Shown: positions 7,477 to 13,756, counted from the stretch's first letter. The stretch: 14,643 bases of DNA from an uncultured Muribaculaceae bacterium (GCA_910577585.1 CAJTNN010000041.1:1-14643); one strand, 5' to 3'. Notes: generated by a model from the letters alone, not told the origin. Made by a program: numbers and translations.

Positions 7477-7764
7477 TTACGACTGACGCTTTATGACCCA
7501 TGGTCGAAGGCTGCGAAGATTCCACCTTCGCAAGCGTTGAATATTGAGTCGGTCGTTGAATACGAAATCAGTATTTGACGTATCGTGAATATGACGTATA
7601 TATGTGGACAGTGGGATGAATTGTGAAGCAGAAGACTGAGAGAGTCGGTCAGCGAGAATGTCAATCCCGTGGCTAACAGGGACAATCGAGCAGAAGACGT
7701 ACGTCTTCTGCTCAGAAGCATGCTTCTGAGCAGAAACAAAATATCCGTTAGCCTTCTTGTTCAT
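7477..7764 (-). CDS. Doubtful 95-aa ORF, possible leader
   Basis: A 95-residue ORF beginning MNKKANGYFVSAQKHASEQK, about 67 bases downstream of a strong promoter (7838-7869). In favour: the promoter lies just upstream, the ATG context is A-rich (CTAATAATGAACAAG), and the reading frame is open across the region. Against: the first third is built from two overlapping perfect DNA palindromes (7688-7735), the C-terminal half is Arg-rich (RLRRWNLRSLRPWVIKRQS) with no recognisable fold, and an overlapping ORF exists in another frame. It may be a true small protein, a translated leader controlling the 944-aa gene 187 bp further on, or part of an untranslated leader. I do not recognise it. Confidence 0.35.
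   Translation of the reverse strand: MNKKANGYFVSAQKHASEQKTYVFCSIVPVSHGIDILADRLSQSSASQFIPLSTYIRHIHDTSNTDFVFNDRLNIQRLRRWNLRSLRPWVIKRQS
7688..7735. repeat. Two overlapping perfect palindromes
   Basis: Positions 7688-7713 form a 26-bp perfect palindrome centred on acgtacgt. Positions 7706-7735 form a 30-bp perfect palindrome centred on agcatgct. They share 7706-7713. The middle segment cttctgctc (7705-7713) can pair with gagcagaag (7688-7696) or, over eight bases, with gagcagaa (7728-7735), but not both. In RNA from either strand this gives two mutually exclusive folds. It lies in the predicted leader upstream of the 944-aa gene. Confidence 0.9.
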
Positions 7765-7837
7765 TATTAGCGTTTAGATTTATGATATAACCGTCGTCTG
7801 TTAGTTTGTGACTATCGACTGCGCGGTAGATATGCCG

Positions 7838-7869
7838 CAAAATTAGAGTAAAAAATTATAACCTCCAAA
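7838..7869 (-). promoter_or_regulatory. Bacteroidales promoter for the leader/944-aa unit
   Basis: On the minus strand, TTTG (7866-7869) is followed after exactly 20 bases by TAATTTTG (7838-7845). This fits the Bacteroidetes -33/-7 consensus TTTG and TAnnTTTG with normal spacing. Transcription would start near 7831 and run towards the 95-aa ORF and the 944-aa gene. A terminator hairpin for the preceding operon sits just upstream at 7916-7961. Confidence 0.7.
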
Positions 7870-7915
7870 TTTTTGGCGAAAAATTTTTCAAGAAATTTGA
7901 AATATACGTAAAAAC

Positions 7916-7961
7916 GGGGTGTCGAATGAATAAAATCCATGTATTATTCATTCGACACCCC
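7916..7961 (-). terminator. Strong hairpin terminator of the lipid operon
   Basis: An 18-bp perfect stem (7916-7933 with 7944-7961) encloses a 10-base loop. On the minus strand it is followed by GTTTTTACG. It lies about 210 bp past the stop of the acyltransferase-like gene, beyond the MITE, and just ahead of the next promoter. This is the position expected of an intrinsic terminator. Confidence 0.75.
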
Positions 7962-7968
7962 TAATATT

Positions 7969-8162
7969 TAAGTAGTTGCTAAGAATTAAACATCATATGT
8001 GTTCTTTTTCAAAGAATGATTTGAACACTAATTTCACTTTCTCTCCGGTGCTTTTTGCCGTCTTCGTCAGTCGCTTAGCTCGCTAAGCTCCTTCCTCCGC
8101 CGACAAAAATCACTCGGAGATAAAGCAAAATTAGTTGTTCATTAATTCTTAGCAACTACTTA
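7969..8162. mobile_element. MITE-like element, 194 bp, 21-bp perfect terminal inverted repeats
   Basis: Positions 7969-7989 and 8142-8162 are exact reverse complements (taagtagttgctaagaatta plus a). The interior also folds on itself: ctctccggtgctttttgccg pairs roughly with the region ending gacaaaaatcactcggag, with a central gcttag-ctcg-ctaagc hairpin. No ORF fits inside. Both ends of this copy and of the copy at 10799 finish in TA, consistent with a TA target duplication as made by IS630/mariner-type transposases (inference). It lies just past the stop of the acyltransferase-like gene. Confidence 0.75.
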
Positions 8163-8171
8163 GAAAAAAAG

Positions 8172-9383
8172 TCAGATTCTTGGTAGAATGTTGCACTCCT
8201 CCAGTCGTTGTCTTACCGCCTCCACCGCTTTCGGGCTATAGGAATTGCCCGGAATTGCCGGCGGCGCGAAAATCTTGCCGAAGAGATGGTTGATGAGGTA
8301 TTTATAAAGCGGCTTGTCAGACCAGAAACCATAGTAGACATTCTCCACCACGGCCCCTGAGAGAGATTTGGGGTAGTAGCTGGTCTGTCCAAACTCGATA
8401 ATGCGTTTACCACGCTTTTCGGCCTCACGCGTGATACGGAAAATGTTGGCGAGATACAACACGCGTGTGTCATCCTCCTTATAAGAGATGCCGAGATATA
8501 GAGGAACGACACGCTCCTCATCCTCCAGCACGAGTGTCATCAGCCGAGGCTCTCCCGTAACCTTGTCGCTTGCGACAAGGAGGAATGAATCCTCACCGTA
8601 TAGAGTGTTGATTTCGCTGAAGAACTTCTCATTCAGGAATTCAAACTTGTTGGCAGCCTTCTCCAGCACATTGCGGTAGCGAATGAAGAAGTCATGGTTG
8701 ATTTTCGCAAAATCGGATACAATCTCCCAACGGAACGACTCATCGAACTTCTTCTCTATATTGCGGACCCTCTGTTTGCTCTTTGTCTTAAGAGCCGATG
8801 GATAAGGGAAATCATCAAGAATCGGTATGAGTGATGTGGGGAAAGATACGATATAGGTGAAATCGTCAGGGAGAATATCGCGAACCTTTTCAATTGAATT
8901 CTCACGGGCATCCTTCACGAAAATGAATTTTGAGCGAGTCTTGGCATACATACCTTTCAGCTCATGCTCAATGACTTTTCTGACCTCACTTTTCTCATCA
9001 TCCGTCAATCCATCGGCAATGTCAATAAATGGTTCACAGCTTGCCGCATAGGTACCTGTCATGAACGATTTGATTCTCAACAGACCGGGAATGAGCTTGC
9101 GCACCGATTTGAAGAATTTGGAAGGGCCCTTTGCCGACACGAGGTTTATCAGGTCGATGTCATAGGTGAAGCAGGGGACAATGGACACAATCCGTTCGCC
9201 GAGACTGACCAGAAGATAATGCACGGTGACATCCTCGATACCTGCATTTTCGACAGCTAATAGAAATTCCTTGCGCTTGATGACATTCCCTCCGAAGAGT
9301 GCATCCCAGGCATCGGAGGGTATCTCTGAAACAGAGTTTACCCAGCGACTCCGGACATTATGAGATGAAGTGTGGCAATCCAT
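8172..9383 (-). CDS. N-acyltransferase-like (GNAT/FemAB-type) protein, candidate ceramide synthase
   Basis: A 403-residue protein starting at the ATG at 9383; an upstream in-frame TTG at 9392 is possible but less likely. It resembles predicted N-acyltransferases of the FemAB-like/GNAT superfamily: an N-terminal alpha/beta half, a basic segment at about 196-213 (SALKTKSKQRVRNIEKKF), and a C-terminal acyltransferase-type domain with LLVASDKVTGEPRL, LANIFRITREAEKRGKRIIEFG and YYPKSLSGA (about 268-343). There is no signal peptide or clear membrane helix, so it is probably cytoplasmic. Its start overlaps the end of the alpha-oxoamine synthase gene by 26 bp, which suggests translational coupling. 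The characterised bacterial ceramide synthase of Caulobacter is an acyl-CoA N-acyltransferase encoded near serine palmitoyltransferase. By analogy this protein may N-acylate the long-chain base made by its partner. Other amino substrates remain possible. Confidence 0.75.
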   Translation of the reverse strand: MDCHTSSHNVRSRWVNSVSEIPSDAWDALFGGNVIKRKEFLLAVENAGIEDVTVHYLLVSLGERIVSIVPCFTYDIDLINLVSAKGPSKFFKSVRKLIPGLLRIKSFMTGTYAASCEPFIDIADGLTDDEKSEVRKVIEHELKGMYAKTRSKFIFVKDARENSIEKVRDILPDDFTYIVSFPTSLIPILDDFPYPSALKTKSKQRVRNIEKKFDESFRWEIVSDFAKINHDFFIRYRNVLEKAANKFEFLNEKFFSEINTLYGEDSFLLVASDKVTGEPRLMTLVLEDEERVVPLYLGISYKEDDTRVLYLANIFRITREAEKRGKRIIEFGQTSYYPKSLSGAVVENVYYGFWSDKPLYKYLINHLFGKIFAPPAIPGNSYSPKAVEAVRQRLEECNILPRI

Positions 9384-10626
9384 ATTTCTCAAACAGTTTG
9401 ATGATGAGTTGGACGAGAGAGTCCATATCCTCTTTTGTGTGACTTGCCATGACGCTTATGCGGAAGCGGGTGAGTTTCGGCGGAACTGCCGGAGCATAGA
9501 TACCGCTGATGACATATCCGGCATCGAAGGCATCCTGCACCATAGCTGTCAATATTCCGGGGTCTCCTACTAAAAGAGGGATGATGGGAGTGCGGGTGTT
9601 CATTACGTTGAATCCCTCCTTACGGAGTCGGTCGGCGAGATAGGTCGCGTTTGCGTTAAGTCGCTCCACCACATCAGTGGTTTCAATCTCATCAAGCACC
9701 GTCTTTGCAGCTGCGCATACACCTTGTGGCAGAGAGGTCGAGAACATATTGCTACGCGCATAGATACGGAGATAGTCGATAATCTCCTTTGACGCGCTAA
9801 CGTATCCGCCGAGTGTGCCGAGTGCCTTGCTGAGTGTACCTGTAACAATAATGTTCTCCCTGTCAGTTATTCCATAGTGAGAGAGGGTGCCTGCACCATT
9901 TTTGCCAATGACACCTATGGAGTGTGCGTCATCAATAAGAAGGATCGCACCATACTGTTTGGCCAGACGAAGAATCTCAGGAATGTTTGCTATGTCACCA
10001 TCCATACTGAAGATACCGTCTGTGGCGACAATCATCTTATCCTTGTATTCCTCTGCATTTTCACGGAGCACCTTTTCGAGAGATGCCATATCGTTATGGT
10101 TGAAACGCACCATCTTCGCACCCGAGAGAGCCGTCGCATCGAGCAGACTTGCATGGTTCAGTTTGTCATGGATGATAAGGTTGTTGGAACGCAGCAACCC
10201 GGTCACCACTCCGAGATTGGCAGTGTATCCGGATGAGAAGAGCATCGTGTCGCCGAAGCCCGTCACATCCGAAAGTTTTCGTTCAAGAGCATTCTGGAAA
10301 GAGGTTGTGCCTGAAAGAAGGGGCACGCCGCCCGAGCCTATACCGTAAGTGCGCACCACATCGGCATTCACCTCCTTGGCGCGATCCATATTCGATGCCC
10401 CCAAATAACTGTTTGAACCGAACATCACCTTCACTTCCTCCTTCCCGGTATATCGGTTACGCACTTTAACTACCCTGTCGCAAGGAGTGGTCAGTTCAGG
10501 CTTGAGGTAGACGTTAAGTCCCGCTTGCTCATGAAGCGCAAGTTCATTATGGAAATCTTTAACTTTTCCCAGAATGGAACCATCGGAACTTTTTCGGTTC
10601 TTGGTTAAATCGGCTATGTAATTCAT
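9358..10626 (-). CDS. PLP-dependent alpha-oxoamine synthase, probably serine palmitoyltransferase type
   Basis: A 422-residue enzyme of the family that condenses an amino acid with an acyl-CoA and releases CO2 (serine palmitoyltransferase, BioF, KBL). Visible motifs: SNSYLG 71-76, GIGSGGVPLLSGT 95-107, HDKLNHAS 153-160 with the PLP-stacking His, DGIFSMDGD 203-211, DDAHSIG 232-238, and TGTLSKALG 262-270 with the PLP lysine at Lys267. The substrate-side PPKLTRFRIS ends at about 391. It is somewhat longer than typical members (about 390-400) because of an N-terminal extension. No biotin or threonine-degradation genes are nearby. The acyltransferase-like partner overlaps its 3' end, and Bacteroidales make sphingolipids, so serine palmitoyltransferase or a close paralogue is the best reading. 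Exact substrates are not decided by sequence. A TetR-type gene is divergent. Confidence 0.85.
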   Translation of the reverse strand: MNYIADLTKNRKSSDGSILGKVKDFHNELALHEQAGLNVYLKPELTTPCDRVVKVRNRYTGKEEVKVMFGSNSYLGASNMDRAKEVNADVVRTYGIGSGGVPLLSGTTSFQNALERKLSDVTGFGDTMLFSSGYTANLGVVTGLLRSNNLIIHDKLNHASLLDATALSGAKMVRFNHNDMASLEKVLRENAEEYKDKMIVATDGIFSMDGDIANIPEILRLAKQYGAILLIDDAHSIGVIGKNGAGTLSHYGITDRENIIVTGTLSKALGTLGGYVSASKEIIDYLRIYARSNMFSTSLPQGVCAAAKTVLDEIETTDVVERLNANATYLADRLRKEGFNVMNTRTPIIPLLVGDPGILTAMVQDAFDAGYVISGIYAPAVPPKLTRFRISVMASHTKEDMDSLVQLIIKLFEKYGLPHFIS

Positions 10627-10680
10627 ATCATAGTGGAGTTAAGAAATGCAAGCATCGTGGTTATAGATCGCTTGGTCGAA

Positions 10681-10688
10681 CAAAATTA
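10681..10688 (-). promoter_or_regulatory. Probable -7 box of the lipid operon
   Basis: On the minus strand TAATTTTG fits TAnnTTTG and would start transcription near 10674, about 48 bases before the synthase ATG. The nearest clear TTTG upstream is 23 bases away, longer than the usual 19-21, so the -33 part is weak. An activator might be needed. Confidence 0.5.
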
Positions 10689-10727
10689 GTCAAAAAAATT
10701 TGTAATTGCACCAAACTAAACCTAACG

Positions 10728-10743
10728 AAGTTGTTTAAACTTT
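10728..10743. promoter_or_regulatory. Operator-like site, left copy
   Basis: The sequence aagttgtttaaacttt is the exact reverse complement of 10961-10976. Each contains the palindromic core gtttaaac. This copy lies about 39 bp upstream of the lipid operon -7 box. Binding by the divergent TetR-type protein is inferred. Confidence 0.5.
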
Positions 10744-10798
10744 CTACGAGAAATATAAAATTAAGGATTTATTTTTCTTCAAGTGTAATCTTAATGAA

Positions 10799-10879
10799 TA
10801 AGTAGTTGCTAAGAATTAAACATCATGTGAGATTCTTTTTCAAAGAATTATTTGTTCATTAATTCTTCGAAAGTACTTA
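10799..10879. mobile_element. Shortened second MITE copy, 81 bp
   Basis: The left end (10799-10819) is identical to the 21-bp terminal repeat of the 7969-8162 element. The next bases (acatcat, then ttctttttcaaagaat) also match. The right end keeps ttgttcattaattctt but its terminal repeat has three changes (18 of 21). The central hairpin part is missing, so this looks like an internally deleted copy. It sits between the two mirrored operator-like sites. Confidence 0.7.
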
Positions 10880-10960
10880 TTTTTGGAATCTTTCAACTCC
10901 TGCATTTCTCGCTATTCGAGAGCCGAACTATGCTTAAAATCTTAATAACCCCAACTCGAA

Positions 10961-10976
10961 AAAGTTTAAACAACTT
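10961..10976. promoter_or_regulatory. Operator-like site, right copy
   Basis: The sequence aaagtttaaacaactt is the exact reverse complement of 10728-10743. It lies 2 bp ahead of the -33 element of the TetR-type gene. A short CTCG block follows in the same relative place in both copies, extending the similarity beyond 16 bp with small gaps. Confidence 0.5.
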
Positions 10977-10978
10977 AA

Positions 10979-11008
10979 TTGCCATCATGAACAAAATGGC
11001 TAATTTTG
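10979..11008 (+). promoter_or_regulatory. Promoter of the TetR-type gene
   Basis: A TTG at 10979-10981 is followed after 19 bases by TAATTTTG (11001-11008), fitting the Bacteroidetes -33/-7 pattern. The start would be near 11015, giving a leader of about 90 bases. Confidence 0.6.
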
Positions 11009-11036
11009 TAAATGGTTGCTCAGTATATACCATTTA
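11009..11036. promoter_or_regulatory. Inverted repeat at the TetR-gene transcription start
   Basis: The arms taaatggt (11009-11016) and accattta (11029-11036) are perfect 8-bp complements 12 bases apart and cover the predicted start of transcription. This is a second candidate site for autorepression. Chance occurrence is possible in AT-rich DNA. Confidence 0.35.
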
Positions 11037-11103
11037 TTTAGATTGACTAGCTACTTAGCACCTATTATAGACGCATAAATGAATTCCAAGAGCCAAAAAC
11101 AAC

Positions 11104-11706
11104 ATGAGTGAGAGTGGAGAACGATCCAAAGAGCGATTACTGCATGAGGCGTTGATGCGCTTCACGCGCCAACCGTATGCGGACGTGACATTGAGAGAGA
11201 TAGAGAAGGCTACCGGCCTCAGCAGAGGAACTGTAATGTACCATATCAACAATAAAGAGAATCTTTTCCGCGAGACTGTCGAGATGTTTGTGTTCAGACA
11301 GAATACCCTCACATCGCTTGCTGAGGACCCGAACCGGTCGTTGAAGGATACAATCAGCGAGTTCATCCGGATACTGGGGACGGAGCAGCGGCGATGGAAA
11401 AGGAACGGCATCCGCAACATCAACTTCGCGTTGGTCAATATCCAGATGTCGTGCTACAACATCATCAAGGATTCACTTAAGCATGCAGGGGAGTGGTATG
11501 AATCGGAGTGTGCGATTTGGAAAGGGGTAATAGAGCGGGCCATAGCGTCGGGCGAAATCAGGGAGGTGGATGCTGACCTGTTGGCGCACACTCTTGAGAA
11601 TACATACTTCGGTGCGGCTTATGCCGGAATGGCATCTCCTGACGGATATGACCTTAATGTAGTTGAGCAGCAACTTATGCTCATATACGACGGATGGAAG
11701 AAATGA
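11104..11706 (+). CDS. TetR/AcrR-family transcriptional regulator
   Basis: A 200-residue protein of normal TetR length. The N-terminal DNA-binding domain spans about residues 8-58, with the helix-turn-helix at about 29-48 (TLREIEKATGLSRGTVMYHI) and the typical NNKENLFRETVEMFV helix after it. The C-terminal part (about 65-200) is helical and variable, as usual for a ligand-binding and dimer domain. The ligand cannot be told from sequence. It is divergent from the alpha-oxoamine synthase operon across a 477-bp region with a mirrored 16-bp site near each promoter, so control of that operon and of itself is the simplest inference, perhaps in response to an acyl or lipid signal. The ATG at 11104 follows A-rich sequence (gccaaaaacaac). 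A mosaic repeat begins soon after its stop. Confidence 0.9.
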   Translation: MSESGERSKERLLHEALMRFTRQPYADVTLREIEKATGLSRGTVMYHINNKENLFRETVEMFVFRQNTLTSLAEDPNRSLKDTISEFIRILGTEQRRWKRNGIRNINFALVNIQMSCYNIIKDSLKHAGEWYESECAIWKGVIERAIASGEIREVDADLLAHTLENTYFGAAYAGMASPDGYDLNVVEQQLMLIYDGWKK

Positions 11707-11721
11707 TGCCTGGCCCCACTG

Positions 11722-11828
11722 GCTTAACGGCCTCACCTGCTTAACGGTAGCACATATTTACGGTAGCACGTGTTTTTACGGGAGTACGGTGGTTGACGGG
11801 AGAACGGTGGTTGGCGGGAGAAAGGGTT
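11722..11828. repeat. 18-bp tandem array leading into mosaic repeat copy B
   Basis: About six units such as tttacgggagtacggtgg and ttgacgggagaacggtgg stand at a period near 18 bp. Units next to the head module are close to consensus, and those further left (gcttaacggtagcacata) are more degenerate. That gradient suggests growth or repair from the core side. Confidence 0.8.
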
Positions 11829-11977
11829 GACGGAGGCGTAGTTTTGAAGATGGGGAAGGAGTTTAAGGGCGCGGATTTTTTCGCTTGTCGCTGCGCGACA
11901 GCGCCGCGGATGGGAAGGATTAACGCGGATCCTTATCGGTGTAATGCTGGCTGGCTTGCACGCGGGTGGGGCCGGAT

Positions 11978-12004
11978 GCATCAAGGCGCTCAGCGCCTTG
12001 ATGC
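11978..12004. repeat. Perfect 12-bp triloop hairpin, copy B
   Basis: Same arms as 284-310, with loop tca. Confidence 0.85.
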
Positions 12005-12040
12005 ACGCGGATGGCGTCCCGGCAATCTCTTCCCCTTGCA

Positions 12041-12128
12041 ATTCAGTCGCCATGCGTTTGCAATTCAGTCGCCATGGGTTTGCAATTTAGTCGCCGTGGG
12101 TTTGCAATTTAGTCGCCGTGCGTTTGCA
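12041..12128. repeat. 22-bp tandem array, copy B (4 units)
   Basis: Four units of 22 bp differ mainly in one spot: gccatgcg, gccatggg, gccgtggg, gccgtgcg in order. A c-to-t change (attcag to atttag) marks units 3 and 4. The array ends against aacccacggc, which pairs with the last unit apart from one mismatch. Confidence 0.9.
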
Positions 12129-12144
12129 ACCCACGGCATAATAG

Positions 12145-12475
12145 ACTGCTGACAATAAGACTTTGGGTGCATAATCGGGCGACCCTTGCTGCAAGGTCGG
12201 GGCGTGGGCGCCCCTCCTCCCAGAAGGCTGACGCCGCACAGGTCCCCCCCTCACCACCGTTCTCCCGTAAGGCCCCGTACTCCCGTAAATAAACGTACTC
12301 CCGTAAAAAATCCATTCTCCCGTAAAGATCCGTTCTCCCATAGGCCAACGTTCTCTCGTTATCAGGGGAGTTGTCACTGGGGATCGAGCAGCATCCGGCA
12401 CCATCCGCGTTGCCACAAGGCGCATAGCGCCGATGTGCCTGCGACCCATCAAAAAAATGTGAAAACGAGATCCGC
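12145..12475. repeat. Mosaic repeat copy B, middle part
   Basis: This contains a ggggcg-tggg-cgcccc hairpin near 12198-12213, the reversed 18-bp array at 12259-12366, and a ggcgc-ata-gcgcc hairpin near 12419-12431. From about 12182 to 12446 it appears identical to copy C at 14379-14643. Its right part, read in reverse, resembles the head module. Confidence 0.8.
12259..12366. repeat. Reversed 18-bp tandem array, copy B (about 6 units)
   Basis: Six units at about 18 bp, such as gttctcccgtaaggcccc and gtactcccgtaaataaac, are the reverse complement of the acgggagaac units upstream of the head. Copy C has the same array at about 14456-14563. Confidence 0.85.
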
Positions 12476-12592
12476 GTTAATCCATTCCATCCGCGCTCGC
12501 AACGAGCTGCATAGCAGCGAGTAAGAGAAAATCTGCGCCTAAAAAATTCATTCCCTATCTTCCAGACGGGAGAACGAGTTGAGGGGAGAATA
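12476..12592. repeat. Mosaic repeat copy B, tail module and short 18-bp units
   Basis: 12476-12566 matches 1-89 nearly exactly, with the gctgc-ata-gcagc hairpin. It is followed by one or two degenerate forward units (acgggagaacgagttgaggg) to about 12592. Unlike copy A, no new head module follows; the DUF1016 gene region begins instead. Confidence 0.8.
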
Positions 12593-12673
12593 AGTCCCAG
12601 TGGTCTAAGGTCTGCAACATGTGGAATAATTAACCTCTGAAAATCATTCTCAAATTTGTTGACATGGCTCTAT

Positions 12674-13756
12674 TTAATTTGGAGTGGGAAAATCCTTAAT
12701 CATTTTCTTGATTTCTTTCTCGTATTCAGCCACTCCAATTGGACGCTCTATCCCTTCAAACGACCATTCTACAATGGTATCATCCTTTGACTTGCATATA
12801 AGCAATCCAATTGTCTGATTATCTTCAGGACCTCGCATCAGATGATCAACTGCTGACACATAGAAATTCAATTGTCCTACATGATCAGGAATGAATGGAA
12901 CAATCTTTAATTCGCATACTACATATCTATGACTGGGAATGTGGTAAAAAATCAAGTCGGGATAATACGTCTGACCGTTAGGCATTGATATTTGCATCTG
13001 TCTGCCTACAAATGAAAATCCTTTGCCGAGTTCCAAAAGGAAGTCTGTGATATGTTTGATTAAGGCATCCTCAAATTCTCTTTCCGTATAATTCACCGGC
13101 ATTTGCAAAAACTCCATATTATATGGGCTCTTTAGCATTTGGCTGGCTAAAGATACTTCTCCCTTGGGTAGGCTCCTTTCAAAATTAGTCAGAGCCTTCC
13201 CAGAGCTTTCGTAATACCCCTCTGAGAAATAATATTCCAATTCTTTTCTGCTCCAACCGTGTTCACATACTTGCGCTATATAGAACAGAGCCTCTTGTAA
13301 GGTTTCCGCTTTTGATGTTATGAAGACGTGCTGGCCCCATGGAACATTTGCAAAGAAGTATGGCATGCTTAAGATTCCGTTAGATATCTGGTCTCCAAAA
13401 AAGTCAACAACCTGTTGACTTTTTACAACCCATTGAAAATAAGTCTTGTACCACCGGCGAGCCGCCTTTATATTACTCAGTGACAATCCACTGTCGCCGG
13501 GAAATTCGGATTGCAGATCAAGAGTAACATTTTTCAATAACCCATCACCATATTTGGCCGACTTAGACATCTCACAAATATCACGTCCTAATTCCCAATA
13601 GAAATTAAGCATCTCCCCATTTATTCTTACAGCAGCACGGATTTGTGCCTTGCGATACCGTTTCTTCAAATCGGATAGCCAATTCTTGTATTCGGCAGTC
13701 ATTGATGTTGGTTCTCTATTAACAAACATCGGTGTCTTGTTTTCAGAGGTACTCAT
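12674..13756 (-). CDS. DUF1016/YhcG-family PD-(D/E)XK nuclease-like protein
   Basis: A 360-residue protein starting at the ATG at 13756; an upstream in-frame ATG at 13879 would add 41 residues unlike the family and is rejected. The N-terminal DUF1016 region (about 23-190) contains YKNWLSDLKKRYRKAQIRAA, INGEMLNFYWELGRDI and LSLSNIKAARRWYKTY. The C-terminal nuclease-like domain (about 225-350) has the PD-(D/E)XK residues Asp267 (YYPDL), Glu282 and Lys284 (CELK) and a downstream Gln295 (VGQLNFYV), so the active site looks intact. Length is normal for the family. Members are often found with restriction-modification and defence genes, but their role is not settled, and no such partner is in this window. 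The gene lies alone between two direct copies of the mosaic repeat and looks richer in AT than they are. Predicted role: DNA-cleaving or repair-type nuclease. Confidence 0.88.
   Translation of the reverse strand: MSTSENKTPMFVNREPTSMTAEYKNWLSDLKKRYRKAQIRAAVRINGEMLNFYWELGRDICEMSKSAKYGDGLLKNVTLDLQSEFPGDSGLSLSNIKAARRWYKTYFQWVVKSQQVVDFFGDQISNGILSMPYFFANVPWGQHVFITSKAETLQEALFYIAQVCEHGWSRKELEYYFSEGYYESSGKALTNFERSLPKGEVSLASQMLKSPYNMEFLQMPVNYTEREFEDALIKHITDFLLELGKGFSFVGRQMQISMPNGQTYYPDLIFYHIPSHRYVVCELKIVPFIPDHVGQLNFYVSAVDHLMRGPEDNQTIGLLICKSKDDTIVEWSFEGIERPIGVAEYEKEIKKMIKDFPTPN

Larger units (their letters stand above)
11829..12144. repeat. Mosaic repeat copy B, head module
   Basis: Homologous to 137-406 and 14032-14341. 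In order it holds gaagatggggaagg, a tgtcgc-tgc-gcgaca hairpin near 11890, the gcggatgggaaggattaacgc block, the 12-bp triloop hairpin at 11978-12004, a gcgtcccggcaa block, and the 22-bp array. Short ORFs in it give only low-complexity peptides and are not called as genes. Confidence 0.85.

Noticed and set aside
7491..7739. 82-aa ORF overlapping the 95-aa ORF
   Set aside because: It is the same palindromic leader DNA in another frame, with no independent support.
9384..9392. TTG start for the acyltransferase-like protein
   Set aside because: An ATG three codons later is available with the same weak upstream context and a shorter overlap with the upstream gene.
12041..12366. Possible CRISPR array from the regularly spaced 22-bp and 18-bp repeats
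   Set aside because: The 22-bp units abut with no spacers, the 18-bp units have only 5-8 variable bases between cores, and no cas genes are present.
11733..12524. Several ORFs of 79-121 aa in the mosaic repeat on both strands
   Set aside because: They translate tandem repeats in several frames (such as YLREYGALREN or FSRHAFAIQS), overlap each other, and have no promoter or start context. The same peptides recur in copy C because the DNA is repeated.
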